Positions 38,535 through 45,834 of a stretch of DNA of 64,000 nucleotides are shown piece by piece; position 1 is the first letter of the stretch; the number at the start of each line of letters is the position of its first letter. The stretch is from assembly GCA_947457615.1 (NCBI GenBank), contig CANGWK010000007.1, positions 1-64,000 of the forward strand. The letters are read 5' to 3'. Made by a program: the position numbers and the translations under genes. This DNA is from Flavobacteriaceae bacterium (GTDB lineage Bacteria > Bacteroidota > Bacteroidia > Flavobacteriales > Flavobacteriaceae). The notes below the pieces were generated by a model. It was not told where the DNA came from. It saw nothing but the letters and a program-made list of their open reading frames with translations, and did no database searches.

Positions 38535-39359
38535 ATGACTATAAATTGTAACGGTAAACTTATCGATTTAGATTCTCCAAAAGTTATGGGAATCCTTAAT
38601 ATAACTCCCAATTCTTTTTTTGATGGAGGTAAACATGCCAATGAAAAAGCGATTTTAACTCAGGTAGAAAAAATGCTTCAAGAAGGAGCTACATTTATAG
38701 ACATTGGTGGATATTCTAGCAAACCAAATGCCGAATTTGTTTCGGAGGAAGAAGAGTTAAATCGGTTAATTCCGGTAATTCAGAATGTTGTTAAAGAATT
38801 TCCAGAAATAATTATTTCTGTGGACACTTTTCGAAGTAATGTTGCTAAAGAATCTATTGAAAATGGAGCTGCCATTATTAACGATATTTCTGCTGGAAAT
38901 TTAGATGCTAAAATGATGGAAACCGTTGCCAAATTACAAGTTCCTTACATTATGATGCACATGAAAGGAACACCACAAACCATGCAGTCTTTAGCGCAAT
39001 ATGAAAATATTGGAAAAGAAATTTTGTTTTATTTTTCTCAAAAAATTGCTCAAGCTAGAAGTTTAGGAATTAACGATTTAATTTTAGATCCTGGTTTTGG
39101 ATTTGCAAAAACATTGGAACAAAATTTTGAAGTTCTAAAAAAATTAGAATTGTTTCAAATGACGGAATTACCTATTTTAGCTGGACTTTCTAGAAAATCA
39201 ATGGTATATAAAACTTTAGAAACCACAGCGGAATTTGCTTTAAACGGAACTACTTCATTAAACACAATTTCTTTACTAAAAGGAGCTAAAATTTTACGCG
39301 TTCACGATGTAAAAGAAGCGGTGGAATGCATACAGTTATTCAATCAATTAAAGAGTTAA
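38535..39359 (+). CDS. folP: Dihydropteroate synthase
   Basis: This 274-residue TIM-barrel enzyme has MGILNITPNSFFDGG (first DHPS signature), DIGGYSSKP (pABA/pterin loop 2), INDISAG, and LILDPGFGFAKT and GLSRKS (phosphate-binding Lys/Ser-Arg). It joins 6-hydroxymethyl-dihydropterin pyrophosphate and p-aminobenzoate in folate synthesis and is the sulfonamide target. Length and motifs are standard. Confidence 0.97.
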   Translation: MTINCNGKLIDLDSPKVMGILNITPNSFFDGGKHANEKAILTQVEKMLQEGATFIDIGGYSSKPNAEFVSEEEELNRLIPVIQNVVKEFPEIIISVDTFRSNVAKESIENGAAIINDISAGNLDAKMMETVAKLQVPYIMMHMKGTPQTMQSLAQYENIGKEILFYFSQKIAQARSLGINDLILDPGFGFAKTLEQNFEVLKKLELFQMTELPILAGLSRKSMVYKTLETTAEFALNGTTSLNTISLLKGAKILRVHDVKEAVECIQLFNQLKS

Positions 39360-39413
39360 AATTAAATGCTATTTAGTATTATTTTTTTATAATAAAAGAA
39401 ATTGTTTTAATCC

Positions 39414-39466
39414 AAAACCCTTAATCTTAAACCCTAAACCTAAGACCCTAAACCCTGAACCCAAGA
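39414..39466. repeat. Decayed CCCTAAA heptamer array
   Basis: The stretch contains AAACCCTAAACC, AGACCCTAAACCC and similar units between the convergent folP and rlmH genes. It is related to the perfect array at 27723-27799 but has accumulated changes. Confidence 0.75.
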
Positions 39467-39470
39467 ATCC

Positions 39471-39944
39471 CTACTGATGGTGATAAGGTTCATTCTTTAA
39501 TATTGTAAACCCACGGTACAACTGTTCAATAACAAAAAGTCGAACCATTTGATGCGAAAAAGTCATTGCCGAAAGCGAGATTTTTCCTTGTGCTTTTTTA
39601 TAAACTTCTTCACTAAATCCGTAAGGGCCACCAATTACAAAAACTAGCGTTTTAATTCCGGCATTCATTTTCTTTTGCAAATATTCTGAAAATGCCACGC
39701 TTGAAAAAGCACTTCCGTTTTCGTCCAATAAAATCAACTGATCTGTAGGTGTTAATTTTGCTAAAATCAATTCGCCTTCTTTTTCTTTTTGCTGTGCTTC
39801 CGATAAATTCTTCCCGTTTTTAATATCTGGAATTACCTCCAAATCAAATTTAATATAAAACGAAAGGCGTTTTGTATAATCATCAATCAAAGTTTGCAGT
39901 GATTTATTGTCGGTTTTACCTATTGCCAAAAGACGTATGTTCAT
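39471..39944 (-). CDS. rlmH: 23S rRNA (pseudouridine1915-N3)-methyltransferase
   Basis: This 157-residue SPOUT enzyme has LDENG (about 73), the SAM-binding trefoil knot FVIGGPYGFSEEV and the C-terminal HQMVRLFVIEQLYRGFTILKNEPYHH, which is diagnostic of RlmH. It methylates Psi1915 in helix 69 of 23S rRNA. It is transcribed from TAAATTTG just upstream and is divergent from pyrD. Confidence 0.97.
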   Translation of the reverse strand: MNIRLLAIGKTDNKSLQTLIDDYTKRLSFYIKFDLEVIPDIKNGKNLSEAQQKEKEGELILAKLTPTDQLILLDENGSAFSSVAFSEYLQKKMNAGIKTLVFVIGGPYGFSEEVYKKAQGKISLSAMTFSHQMVRLFVIEQLYRGFTILKNEPYHHQ

Positions 39945-39964
39945 TTGAATTTGAAATTAAGGCA

Positions 39965-39972
39965 CAAATTTA
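39965..39972 (-). promoter_or_regulatory. -7 element of rlmH
   Basis: On the minus strand TAAATTTG (39972-39965) matches TAnnTTTG, 20 nt upstream of the rlmH ATG at 39944. Confidence 0.5.
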
Positions 39973-40026
39973 CAAATTGATTTCTATTTTATTCTAACAT
40001 TCCACATCCAACTCCAAACAATTTTC

Positions 40027-40034
40027 TATTTTTG
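40027..40034 (+). promoter_or_regulatory. -7 element of pyrD
   Basis: TATTTTTG matches TAnnTTTG and lies 20 nt upstream of the pyrD ATG at 40055. Confidence 0.6.
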
Positions 40035-40054
40035 TAGCACACAACTAAAACGCT

Positions 40055-41080
40055 ATGTACAAATTACTAATCCGTAAGTTTCTTTTTCTTTTTGACCCTG
40101 AAGAAGTACATTATTTCACCTTTTCTTTAATTCGATTTTCATCAAAAATTCCCGGTTTTTCATCCCTTTTCAGAGGATTATATTTAGTAAATGATAAACG
40201 ATTGGAAACGGAAGTTTTCGGATTAAAATTCAAAAATCCCGTCGGACTTGCTGCAGGTTTTGATAAAGATGCCAAGTTGTACAGCGAACTTTCTGATTTT
40301 GGTTTCGGATTTATTGAAATCGGAACATTAACTCCTGTAGGCCAAGACGGAAATCCCAAAAAGCGTTTGTTTCGTTTAAAAGAAGATTCGGCAATCATTA
40401 ACAGAATGGGATTTAATAACGGGGGAGTTCAAGAAGCAGTCACTCGTTTAAAGAAAAATAAAAACGTTCTAATAGGTGGAAACATTGGAAAAAATAAGCT
40501 TACGCCAAATGAAAATGCCACCCAAGATTATGAAATTTGCTTTGAAGCACTTTTTGATTATGTCGATTATTTTGTGGTAAATGTAAGCTCACCTAATACT
40601 CCAAACCTTCGTGAACTTCAAGATAGAAAACCCTTAACGGAACTTTTGCAAACACTTCAAAATAAAAATTTAGCTAAGCAGAAGCAAAAACCAATTCTTT
40701 TAAAAATCGCTCCCGATTTAACTGATCCCCAACTTTTAGACATTATAGACATAGTAAACGAAACTAAAATTGCTGGTGTAATTGCTACTAATACCACGTT
40801 GTCAAGGGAAGGTTTACATTCAGAAAATAAAGATGAAGCTGGCGGACTATCAGGTAAACCATTAACCAATCGTTCTACTGAAGTCATTCGTTTTTTATCA
40901 GATAAAAGTAATAAATCGTTTCCTATTATTGGAGTTGGCGGAATCCATTCTGCACAAGATGCAATTGATAAATTAAATGCTGGTGCCAGTTTAATTCAAT
41001 TGTACACCGGATTTATTTATGAAGGACCAAAGTTAGTTAGAGACATCAATAAAGAAATATTGAAAAAGTTAAAACAATAA
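40055..41080 (+). CDS. pyrD: Dihydroorotate dehydrogenase (quinone), class 2
   Basis: This 341-residue enzyme has the N-terminal amphipathic helices (1-40) that define class 2 membrane-associated enzymes. The FMN barrel shows [31 protein letters not shown] (catalytic Ser), [12 protein letters not shown] and GVGGI. It oxidises dihydroorotate with quinone as acceptor in pyrimidine synthesis. The downstream HMG-CoA lyase gene begins 36 nt after the stop, with its own promoter. Confidence 0.97.
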   Translation: MYKLLIRKFLFLFDPEEVHYFTFSLIRFSSKIPGFSSLFRGLYLVNDKRLETEVFGLKFKNPVGLAAGFDKDAKLYSELSDFGFGFIEIGTLTPVGQDGNPKKRLFRLKEDSAIINRMGFNNGGVQEAVTRLKKNKNVLIGGNIGKNKLTPNENATQDYEICFEALFDYVDYFVVNVSSPNTPNLRELQDRKPLTELLQTLQNKNLAKQKQKPILLKIAPDLTDPQLLDIIDIVNETKIAGVIATNTTLSREGLHSENKDEAGGLSGKPLTNRSTEVIRFLSDKSNKSFPIIGVGGIHSAQDAIDKLNAGASLIQLYTGFIYEGPKLVRDINKEILKKLKQ

Positions 41081-41102
41081 ACTTTTAAAGTTTAAACTTT
41101 TC

Positions 41103-41110
41103 TATCTTTG
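41103..41110 (+). promoter_or_regulatory. -7 element of the HMG-CoA lyase gene, very close to the ATG
   Basis: TATCTTTG (41103-41110) matches TAnnTTTG and ends only 6 nt before the ATG at 41117. Transcription starting at the usual distance would begin at or next to the A of the ATG, giving a leaderless message. Confidence 0.5.
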
Positions 41111-41116
41111 ACTTCA

Positions 41117-41980
41117 ATGAACAAAATCAAAATTATAGAATGTCCACGTGATGCCATGCAAGGCATAAAACCTTTCATTCCCACCGAACGAAAAGTGGAT
41201 TATATTCAATCCTTGCTTCGTGTAGGTTTTGACACTATTGATTTTGGAAGTTTCGTTTCGCCCAAAGCAATTCCCCAAATGGTGGACACTGCTCAGGTAC
41301 TTGCGCGAATAGATTTATCCCAAACTACCAGTAAATTATTGGCAATTATAGCCAACACACAAGGTGCTGAAATGGCTTCAGTTCATAAAGAAATTCAGTA
41401 TTTAGGATTTCCTTTTTCGATTTCCGAGAATTTCCAAATGCGAAATACTCACAAAACAATTGCCGAAAGTTTAATCACCTTACAAGAGATTTTGAATATT
41501 GCCGACAAGACCAATAAAGAAGTCGTTACGTATATTTCTATGGGCTTTGGCAATCCTTATGGCGACCCGTGGAACGTAGATGTAGTAGGAGAGTGGACAG
41601 AGAAATTAGCCAATATGGGAGTGAAAATTTTATCACTTTCCGACACTATCGGAAGTTCTACGCCAGAGGTAATTAGTTATTTGTTCTCCAATTTAATTAC
41701 AAAATACCCAAACATCGAATTTGGCGCTCATTTACATACTACTCCCGATAAATGGTTTGAAAAAATCGATGCCGCTTACCAAGCAGGTTGCCTTCGTTAT
41801 GATGGCGCTATTCAAGGTTTTGGAGGCTGTCCGATGGCAAAAGACGACTTAACCGGCAACATGCCAACCGAAAAAATGTTGTCTTATTTCACCCAACACA
41901 AGGCCGATACCAACACAAGCCCAATGAGTTTTGAAAGCGCTTACAACGTCGCCTCCCGATTGTTTGGAGAGTTTCATTAG
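41117..41980 (+). CDS. Hydroxymethylglutaryl-CoA lyase-like protein
   Basis: This 287-residue protein is a DRE-TIM barrel enzyme. ECPRDAMQG carries the catalytic Arg-Asp pair, FGAHLHTTP gives metal-binding His residues, and GFGGCPMAKDDLTGN carries the active-site Cys loop. It should split HMG-CoA to acetoacetate and acetyl-CoA, the last step of leucine breakdown. The start at ATG 41117 is chosen over an in-frame TTG at 41108, which lies inside the promoter element. Confidence 0.9.
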   Translation: MNKIKIIECPRDAMQGIKPFIPTERKVDYIQSLLRVGFDTIDFGSFVSPKAIPQMVDTAQVLARIDLSQTTSKLLAIIANTQGAEMASVHKEIQYLGFPFSISENFQMRNTHKTIAESLITLQEILNIADKTNKEVVTYISMGFGNPYGDPWNVDVVGEWTEKLANMGVKILSLSDTIGSSTPEVISYLFSNLITKYPNIEFGAHLHTTPDKWFEKIDAAYQAGCLRYDGAIQGFGGCPMAKDDLTGNMPTEKMLSYFTQHKADTNTSPMSFESAYNVASRLFGEFH

Positions 41981-41985
41981 AAGCC

Positions 41986-42121
41986 AATCCAGCTATACAT
42001 TACAAGTTTGCTAGTTAAAATCTTTTTTTCTAAGCCTAAAAACGTGCTCCTATGGTCGCAGTTTTAAGCCAAGAAAAAATAGCTTTTCCCTACGCAAAGC
42101 TTTCCATTTCTATCTGGGCTA
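41986..42121. repeat. Dispersed 136-bp intergenic element, copy C
   Basis: The element matches copy A (10471-10606) in length and in ordered sequence blocks, from AATCCAGCT at the left through TGGTCGC to the TTTCCATT/ATCTGGG end. It begins 6 nt after the HMG-CoA lyase stop codon. Confidence 0.7.
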
Positions 42122-42331
42122 GTTTAGCAGTTCTCAGTGTTCAGTTAGAGATATTCTGCATTCATTAATTCGTGTAATTTCAATCCACATTAATTTGTGC
42201 AAATTCGTGTAATTCGTGTCAAAAAAAATAATTCATTTTTAAATCCTATTTACTTAAACCCTAAATTAACTATATAATTCAGATTAAGAAAAAAACTTAC
42301 TGCAATTAACCTCTAATTTCCAACTTTTTAC

Positions 42332-42339
42332 TATATTTG
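42332..42339 (+). promoter_or_regulatory. -7 element of guaB
   Basis: TATATTTG matches TAnnTTTG, 30 nt upstream of the ATG at 42370. Confidence 0.6.
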
Positions 42340-42369
42340 CTCGCAATTTAACTACAACTACAAATTGCA

Positions 42370-43842
42370 ATGAAAGCACACAACTCTAAAATCATTGGCG
42401 AAGGTCTTACTTACGATGATGTATTGCTTATTCCAAATTATTCCGAAGTTTTACCGCGCGAAGTTAGCATCCAATCCAAGTTTTCTAGAAACATTACGTT
42501 AAACGTTCCTATAGTTTCTGCAGCGATGGATACCGTTACCGAAAGTTCTATGGCAATTGCTATGGCGCAAGAAGGTGGAATAGGTGTTTTACATAAAAAC
42601 ATGACTATTGAGCAGCAAGCTGCAAAAGTTAAAAAAGTAAAACGTGCCGAAGCCGGAATGATTATCGATCCTGTTACATTGCCTTTAAACGCAACTGTTG
42701 GCGATGCCAAGCAAGCCATGAAAGAATTTGGTATTGGTGGAATTCCTGTGGTGGACGAAAACGGAACCCTAAAAGGTATTGCTACTAACCGTGATTTGAG
42801 ATTTGAAAAAATTAATTCCCGATCCATACTTGAAGTAATGACTTCTAAAAATTTAGTAACTGCTGCGGTAGGAACTACGTTACAAGAAGCAGAAGGGATT
42901 TTGCAACAAAATAAAATTGAAAAGCTTCCTGTTGTGGATGCAGATTATAAATTAGTTGGGTTAATTACGTTTAGAGATATTACTAAACTAACACAAAAAC
43001 CTATTGCAAATAAAGATAAGTTTGGTCGTTTACGTGTTGCTGCTGCTCTAGGAGTAACAGCCGACGTCCTTGAAAGAGCAACTGCTTTAGTTAATGCTGG
43101 CGTAGATGCCGTAATTATAGATACTGCTCACGGGCATACGCAGGGAGTAGTGACAGTTTTAAAACAAGTAAAAGAAAAATTTCCTAATTTGGATGTAGTA
43201 GTAGGAAATATTGCTACTCCCGAAGCTGCATTGTATTTAGTTGCTAATGGTGCCGATGCCGTAAAAGTTGGAATTGGCCCCGGATCTATTTGTACTACTA
43301 GAGTAGTTGCTGGAGTTGGTTTTCCTCAATTTTCTGCAGTATTAGAAGTTGCTGCGGCATTAAAAGGCACAGGTGTTCCTGTAATTGCAGATGGTGGAAT
43401 TCGTTACACAGGAGATATACCTAAAGCTATTGCCGCTGGAGCCGATTGTGTAATGTTAGGATCTTTATTAGCAGGAACTAAAGAATCTCCTGGAGAAACT
43501 ATTATTTTTGAAGGAAGAAAATTCAAGTCCTACCGCGGAATGGGCTCTATTGAAGCAATGGAAGATGGATCGAAAGATCGTTATTTTCAAGATGTGGAAG
43601 ATGATATTAAAAAATTAGTTCCCGAAGGAATTGTAGGGCGCGTTCCTTACAAAGGCGAATTAAACGAAAGCATGCAACAATTTGTAGGCGGTCTTCGTGC
43701 CGGAATGGGATATTGCGGAGCTAAAGACGTTCCGACTCTTCAAGAAACAGGTCGTTTTGTAAGAATTACTGCCAGCGGAATTGGCGAAAGTCACCCACAT
43801 AATGTGACCATTACTAAAGAAGCACCAAATTATTCGAGATAG
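42370..43842 (+). CDS. guaB: Inosine-5'-monophosphate dehydrogenase
   Basis: This 490-residue enzyme has the split TIM barrel with two CBS domains inserted at about 95-215. [10 protein letters not shown] starts the barrel. [11 protein letters not shown] contains the catalytic Cys. YRGMGS and a flap with GRVPYKG follow. It converts IMP to XMP, the committed step of GMP synthesis. It is monocistronic, and its 3' side borders the cassette-like region starting at 43857. Confidence 0.98.
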   Translation: MKAHNSKIIGEGLTYDDVLLIPNYSEVLPREVSIQSKFSRNITLNVPIVSAAMDTVTESSMAIAMAQEGGIGVLHKNMTIEQQAAKVKKVKRAEAGMIIDPVTLPLNATVGDAKQAMKEFGIGGIPVVDENGTLKGIATNRDLRFEKINSRSILEVMTSKNLVTAAVGTTLQEAEGILQQNKIEKLPVVDADYKLVGLITFRDITKLTQKPIANKDKFGRLRVAAALGVTADVLERATALVNAGVDAVIIDTAHGHTQGVVTVLKQVKEKFPNLDVVVGNIATPEAALYLVANGADAVKVGIGPGSICTTRVVAGVGFPQFSAVLEVAAALKGTGVPVIADGGIRYTGDIPKAIAAGADCVMLGSLLAGTKESPGETIIFEGRKFKSYRGMGSIEAMEDGSKDRYFQDVEDDIKKLVPEGIVGRVPYKGELNESMQQFVGGLRAGMGYCGAKDVPTLQETGRFVRITASGIGESHPHNVTITKEAPNYSR

Positions 43843-43856
43843 AATTAAATAGATTT

Positions 43857-43986
43857 TAACGTCTGGCTGTTTCAAGAAGTGGCGTATTAAGGAGGTATTT
43901 ACTTTTACCTTAGCACTTAACTTTAATCGAAAACTAAATGTTTAATTTAGTAATAAACTCGCCATTTCTGCAAACCGCTGATGTTG
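43857..43986 (-). other. attC-like recombination site 2 (downstream of parDE)
   Basis: TAAC (43857-43860) and GTTG (43983-43986) bound an imperfect inverted repeat. The left arm CTGGCTGTTTCAAGAAGTGGCG (ending 43884) and the right arm CGCCATTTCTGCAAACCGCTG (43960-43980) pair at about 16 of 21 positions, with GTGGCG/CGCCA next to a 75-nt AT-rich centre. The layout matches site 1 at 44616-44741: same length class, same orientation, same TTAACGT left end. The parDE pair lies directly beside it. Confidence 0.55.
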
Positions 43987-43991
43987 TAATT

Positions 43992-44291
43992 TTATTCTTT
44001 AATTCTGTTTTTTAAATCCATTCTAGAGTGCAAAAATCTAGTAATTTCAATTTCGTTTTCGCTAAATATTCTGAAGAATATTATGTGTTGCCCAGATTTA
44101 AAACCAAAAATATCATTATTAATCTCTGTATAATTTTTTCCTAAGTTTTTATTTTCAGCCAATACTTGACAATCTTCAAGAAGTTCAAAATAATATTTGT
44201 CAGCTTGACTTTCAGACCAAACTTCGTAGGTATAATCCCAAATCTTTGATAAATCTTCTACTGCTTTGTTTGTTAATTTGTATTTAGCCAT
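43992..44291 (-). CDS. ParE/RelE-family toxin
   Basis: This 99-residue protein has the ParE fold: LTNKAVEDLSKIWDYTYEVWSESQADKYY at the N-terminus, then GFKSGQHIIFFRIFSENEIEITRFLHSRMD. ParE toxins inhibit gyrase. The Arg/His-rich C-terminal strand is kept, so it looks active. It overlaps its antitoxin gene by 8 nt. Confidence 0.93.
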   Translation of the reverse strand: MAKYKLTNKAVEDLSKIWDYTYEVWSESQADKYYFELLEDCQVLAENKNLGKNYTEINNDIFGFKSGQHIIFFRIFSENEIEITRFLHSRMDLKNRIKE

Positions 44292-44532
44292 TTCTCTTTT
44301 TGGCTTTTAACGATTCAAGATGTTTTTTTGGATCAAAGTCATTTGCGATTCCACTTTCAATCCCTTCATGGATAGCTATTTTAAGAGCAATAATTTTGCT
44401 TTCTTCCTCTTCCAACAATCTTAATCCAGCACGAATGACTTCGCTAGCGTTTTTAAATCTTCCTTCTGAAACTCTGTTGTCGACAAAGTTTTCAAAATAG
44501 TCCCCAAGAGAAACAGATGTATTTCGTCCCAT
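44284..44532 (-). CDS. ParD-family antitoxin
   Basis: This 82-residue protein has an N-terminal ribbon-helix-helix domain: NTSVSLGDYFENFVDNRVSEGRFKNASEVIRAGLRLLEEEE is characteristic of ParD. The charged C-terminal tail (KKHLESLKAKKRNG) would wrap the toxin. It should repress its own promoter together with the toxin; a matching 17-bp palindrome covers the promoter at 44555-44571. Confidence 0.94.
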   Translation of the reverse strand: MGRNTSVSLGDYFENFVDNRVSEGRFKNASEVIRAGLRLLEEEESKIIALKIAIHEGIESGIANDFDPKKHLESLKAKKRNG

Positions 44533-44549
44533 AATTTTCTTATTTTCAA

Positions 44550-44571
44550 CAAAGTTACCAAAATTTGGTAA
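44550..44571 (-). promoter_or_regulatory. parDE promoter with overlapping 17-bp operator palindrome
   Basis: On the minus strand TAACTTTG (44557-44550) matches the -7 consensus and lies 17 nt before the ATG at 44532. The perfect palindrome TTACCAAAATTTGGTAA (44555-44571, arms of 8 nt around one base) shares three bases with the -7 element. Bound ParD or ParDE would block RNA polymerase. Confidence 0.6.
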
Positions 44572-44615
44572 TTATTAAAGAGAAAATTGATTTTTCTCTG
44601 ATGAAAAATTACAGT

Positions 44616-44741
44616 TAACGTTTTGCAGCTACCCGAAGGTGGCGATTTTTACCACAAATGTTGATGCGGAGAACCAATGTTTGATTAACAACAAATGTGT
44701 CTGCGGAGCACTGAACCGCCACTTTTGGGTAGGTGCTGTTA
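44616..44741 (-). other. attC-like recombination site 1
   Basis: TAAC (44616-44619) and GTTA (44738-44741) bound the site. The inner arms are GCAGCTACCCGAAGGTGGCG (44625-44644) and CGCCACTTTTGGGTAGGTGC (44717-44736), complementary at 17 of 20 positions. The 72-nt centre carries a direct duplication of an 18-mer (44654-44671 and 44691-44708, 3 differences). In cassette orientation (minus strand) the site runs from GTGCCATAAC to GTTAAC. This is the layout of integron attC sites: simple-site ends, unequal stem and variable central loop. Confidence 0.65.
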
Positions 44742-44751
44742 TGGCACGTTA

Positions 44752-45588
44752 TTATTCCCATCCGTCAAATGTTGTTGTCGTGTTAGTCAAGAGGTCAGAT
44801 ACTGATACTCCAATAATTTGTCCAACAGTCGTGAGGTCTATTTTCTGCAAACCTTCATCCCAAACTTTTTTCATTGATGTTTTTAAAGCTACGTCTTTCA
44901 TTTTTTCAAAGTCGTATGAAAGTTTGTCTTTTTTGAACATATCATTTAAGCCACGTCCAATAAATGTGTTTACTTTCAAACAAGACAATGACTCTAAATG
45001 TGTAATATCAATGGGTCTAAAAGTAATATTTTGATACGGCTTAAGTCTTATGATTAACCAGTTGTCTAACCAATCTTGGAAATTTGTTTCGTTCACACCT
45101 AACGGTGGATAAGGATTTGGTCGCACACCATAAAAGTTAACCGCCAATCCCAAAATCATTAATTGATTTACAGTTGCGTATGATATTGCATCACACGCCA
45201 TTTTTGAGCCTAAAGCAAGTATAGATTCTGGTTCTGTTTTTAATCTTTCAGAAACTAGCCTAGCTAATATAATGTGTTTGTCCTTATTGTCTGTTTGTGC
45301 CGATGTAAGTAGTGCTTTTTGCAAAAGGGCAGAAAAGTCAGGGTGGTCTTGTGCTGAATTAATTTTTTCTTGAGAAATCTGTTTTGATTCTTCAAGTTGT
45401 TTAACTTTTTGTGCTAATTCATTCAAAAAGTCCAACGTGTTTTCTGTTGCTTTTTGTTGAGCAACTTCTTTGTGGTCTTTGAAAAATGTTTGAATCCATT
45501 TTTCTCCTGAGTCCCAAGCTTTTTCTACAAACTTTCCAGCGGCTCCACCAACTGCTGCTCCAATTGCTATTATTGATAATGGGTCCAT
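44752..45588 (-). CDS. Cassette-borne protein of unknown function
   Basis: This 278-residue protein has no confident family match. Residues 1-20 form a Gly/Ala-rich, mildly hydrophobic segment (LSIIAIGAAVGGAAGKF), and residues 45-80 form a helical, charged region. A central block (HPDFSALLQKALLTSAQTDNKDKHIILARLVSERL) resembles, from loose recall, hypothetical proteins of the LPO_1073/Vpar_1526 type. No catalytic motif was found. The gene is enclosed by GTTATGGCAC ends with an attC-like site after its stop. This is the expected setting of a single integron cassette, and its cargo is usually of unknown or defence-like function. Confidence 0.8.
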   Translation of the reverse strand: MDPLSIIAIGAAVGGAAGKFVEKAWDSGEKWIQTFFKDHKEVAQQKATENTLDFLNELAQKVKQLEESKQISQEKINSAQDHPDFSALLQKALLTSAQTDNKDKHIILARLVSERLKTEPESILALGSKMACDAISYATVNQLMILGLAVNFYGVRPNPYPPLGVNETNFQDWLDNWLIIRLKPYQNITFRPIDITHLESLSCLKVNTFIGRGLNDMFKKDKLSYDFEKMKDVALKTSMKKVWDEGLQKIDLTTVGQIIGVSVSDLLTNTTTTFDGWE

Positions 45589-45621
45589 AATTTATTCAGT
45601 GTTTATCTGTCGTTTTATAAT

Positions 45622-45631
45622 GTGCCATAAC
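45622..45631 (-). other. Cassette 5' junction
   Basis: GTGCCATAAC here is the exact inverse of GTTATGGCAC at 44738-44747. In cassette orientation the unit therefore begins GTTATGGCAC and its attC-like site begins GTGCCATAAC. This self-complementarity is expected between the start of an integron cassette and the R'' end of its own attC. Confidence 0.55.
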
Positions 45632-45755
45632 TAGTATATACGCGCTACAAAGTATCGCATATACGCCTATATTTGGGTGGATTATCGCTATTTTAGTGCT
45701 ATCTATATTAAATATACAATAAAATTTTATATACAGTAACTATTTTTAATGCTAA
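45632..45755. other. Region upstream of the first cassette, possible degenerate attC or attachment site
   Basis: The sequence CTAGTATATACGCGCTAC is followed by repeats of ATATACGC (45638-45645 and 45659-45666). Near 45744 TATATACAGTAAC partly mirrors the left end. The inverted structure is weak. It may be the remains of a third site in which the first cassette was inserted. Confidence 0.25.
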
Positions 45756-45780
45756 TAAGTATTTGAGAAGTTATTAAAAC

Positions 45781-45816
45781 CAAAAGCCCAATAGAATGGC
45801 TTCTATTGGGCTTTTG
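45781..45816. terminator. Terminator of purB
   Basis: CAAAAGCCCAATAGAA (45781-45796) and TTCTATTGGGCTTTTG (45801-45816) form a perfect 16-bp stem with a TGGC loop. It follows the purB stop on the minus strand and can work in both directions, separating purB from the cassette region. Confidence 0.93.
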
Positions 45817-45834
45817 TATGGTTTTATTTATGTT

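Larger units (their letters stand above)
41981..42369 (+). other. Intergenic region upstream of guaB
   Basis: The region holds repeat copy C (41986-42121), a low-complexity block with TTCGTGTAATT repeats (42168-42220) including TTTGTGCAAATTCGTG, which also occurs at 34521-34536, and the guaB promoter at 42332-42339. No coding sequence is seen. Confidence 0.7.

Noticed and set aside
43857..44741. Insertion sequence or MITE pair around parDE
   Set aside because: The two sites are in the same orientation, not inverted, with internal stems and no target-site duplication. That fits attC-like sites better than transposon ends.
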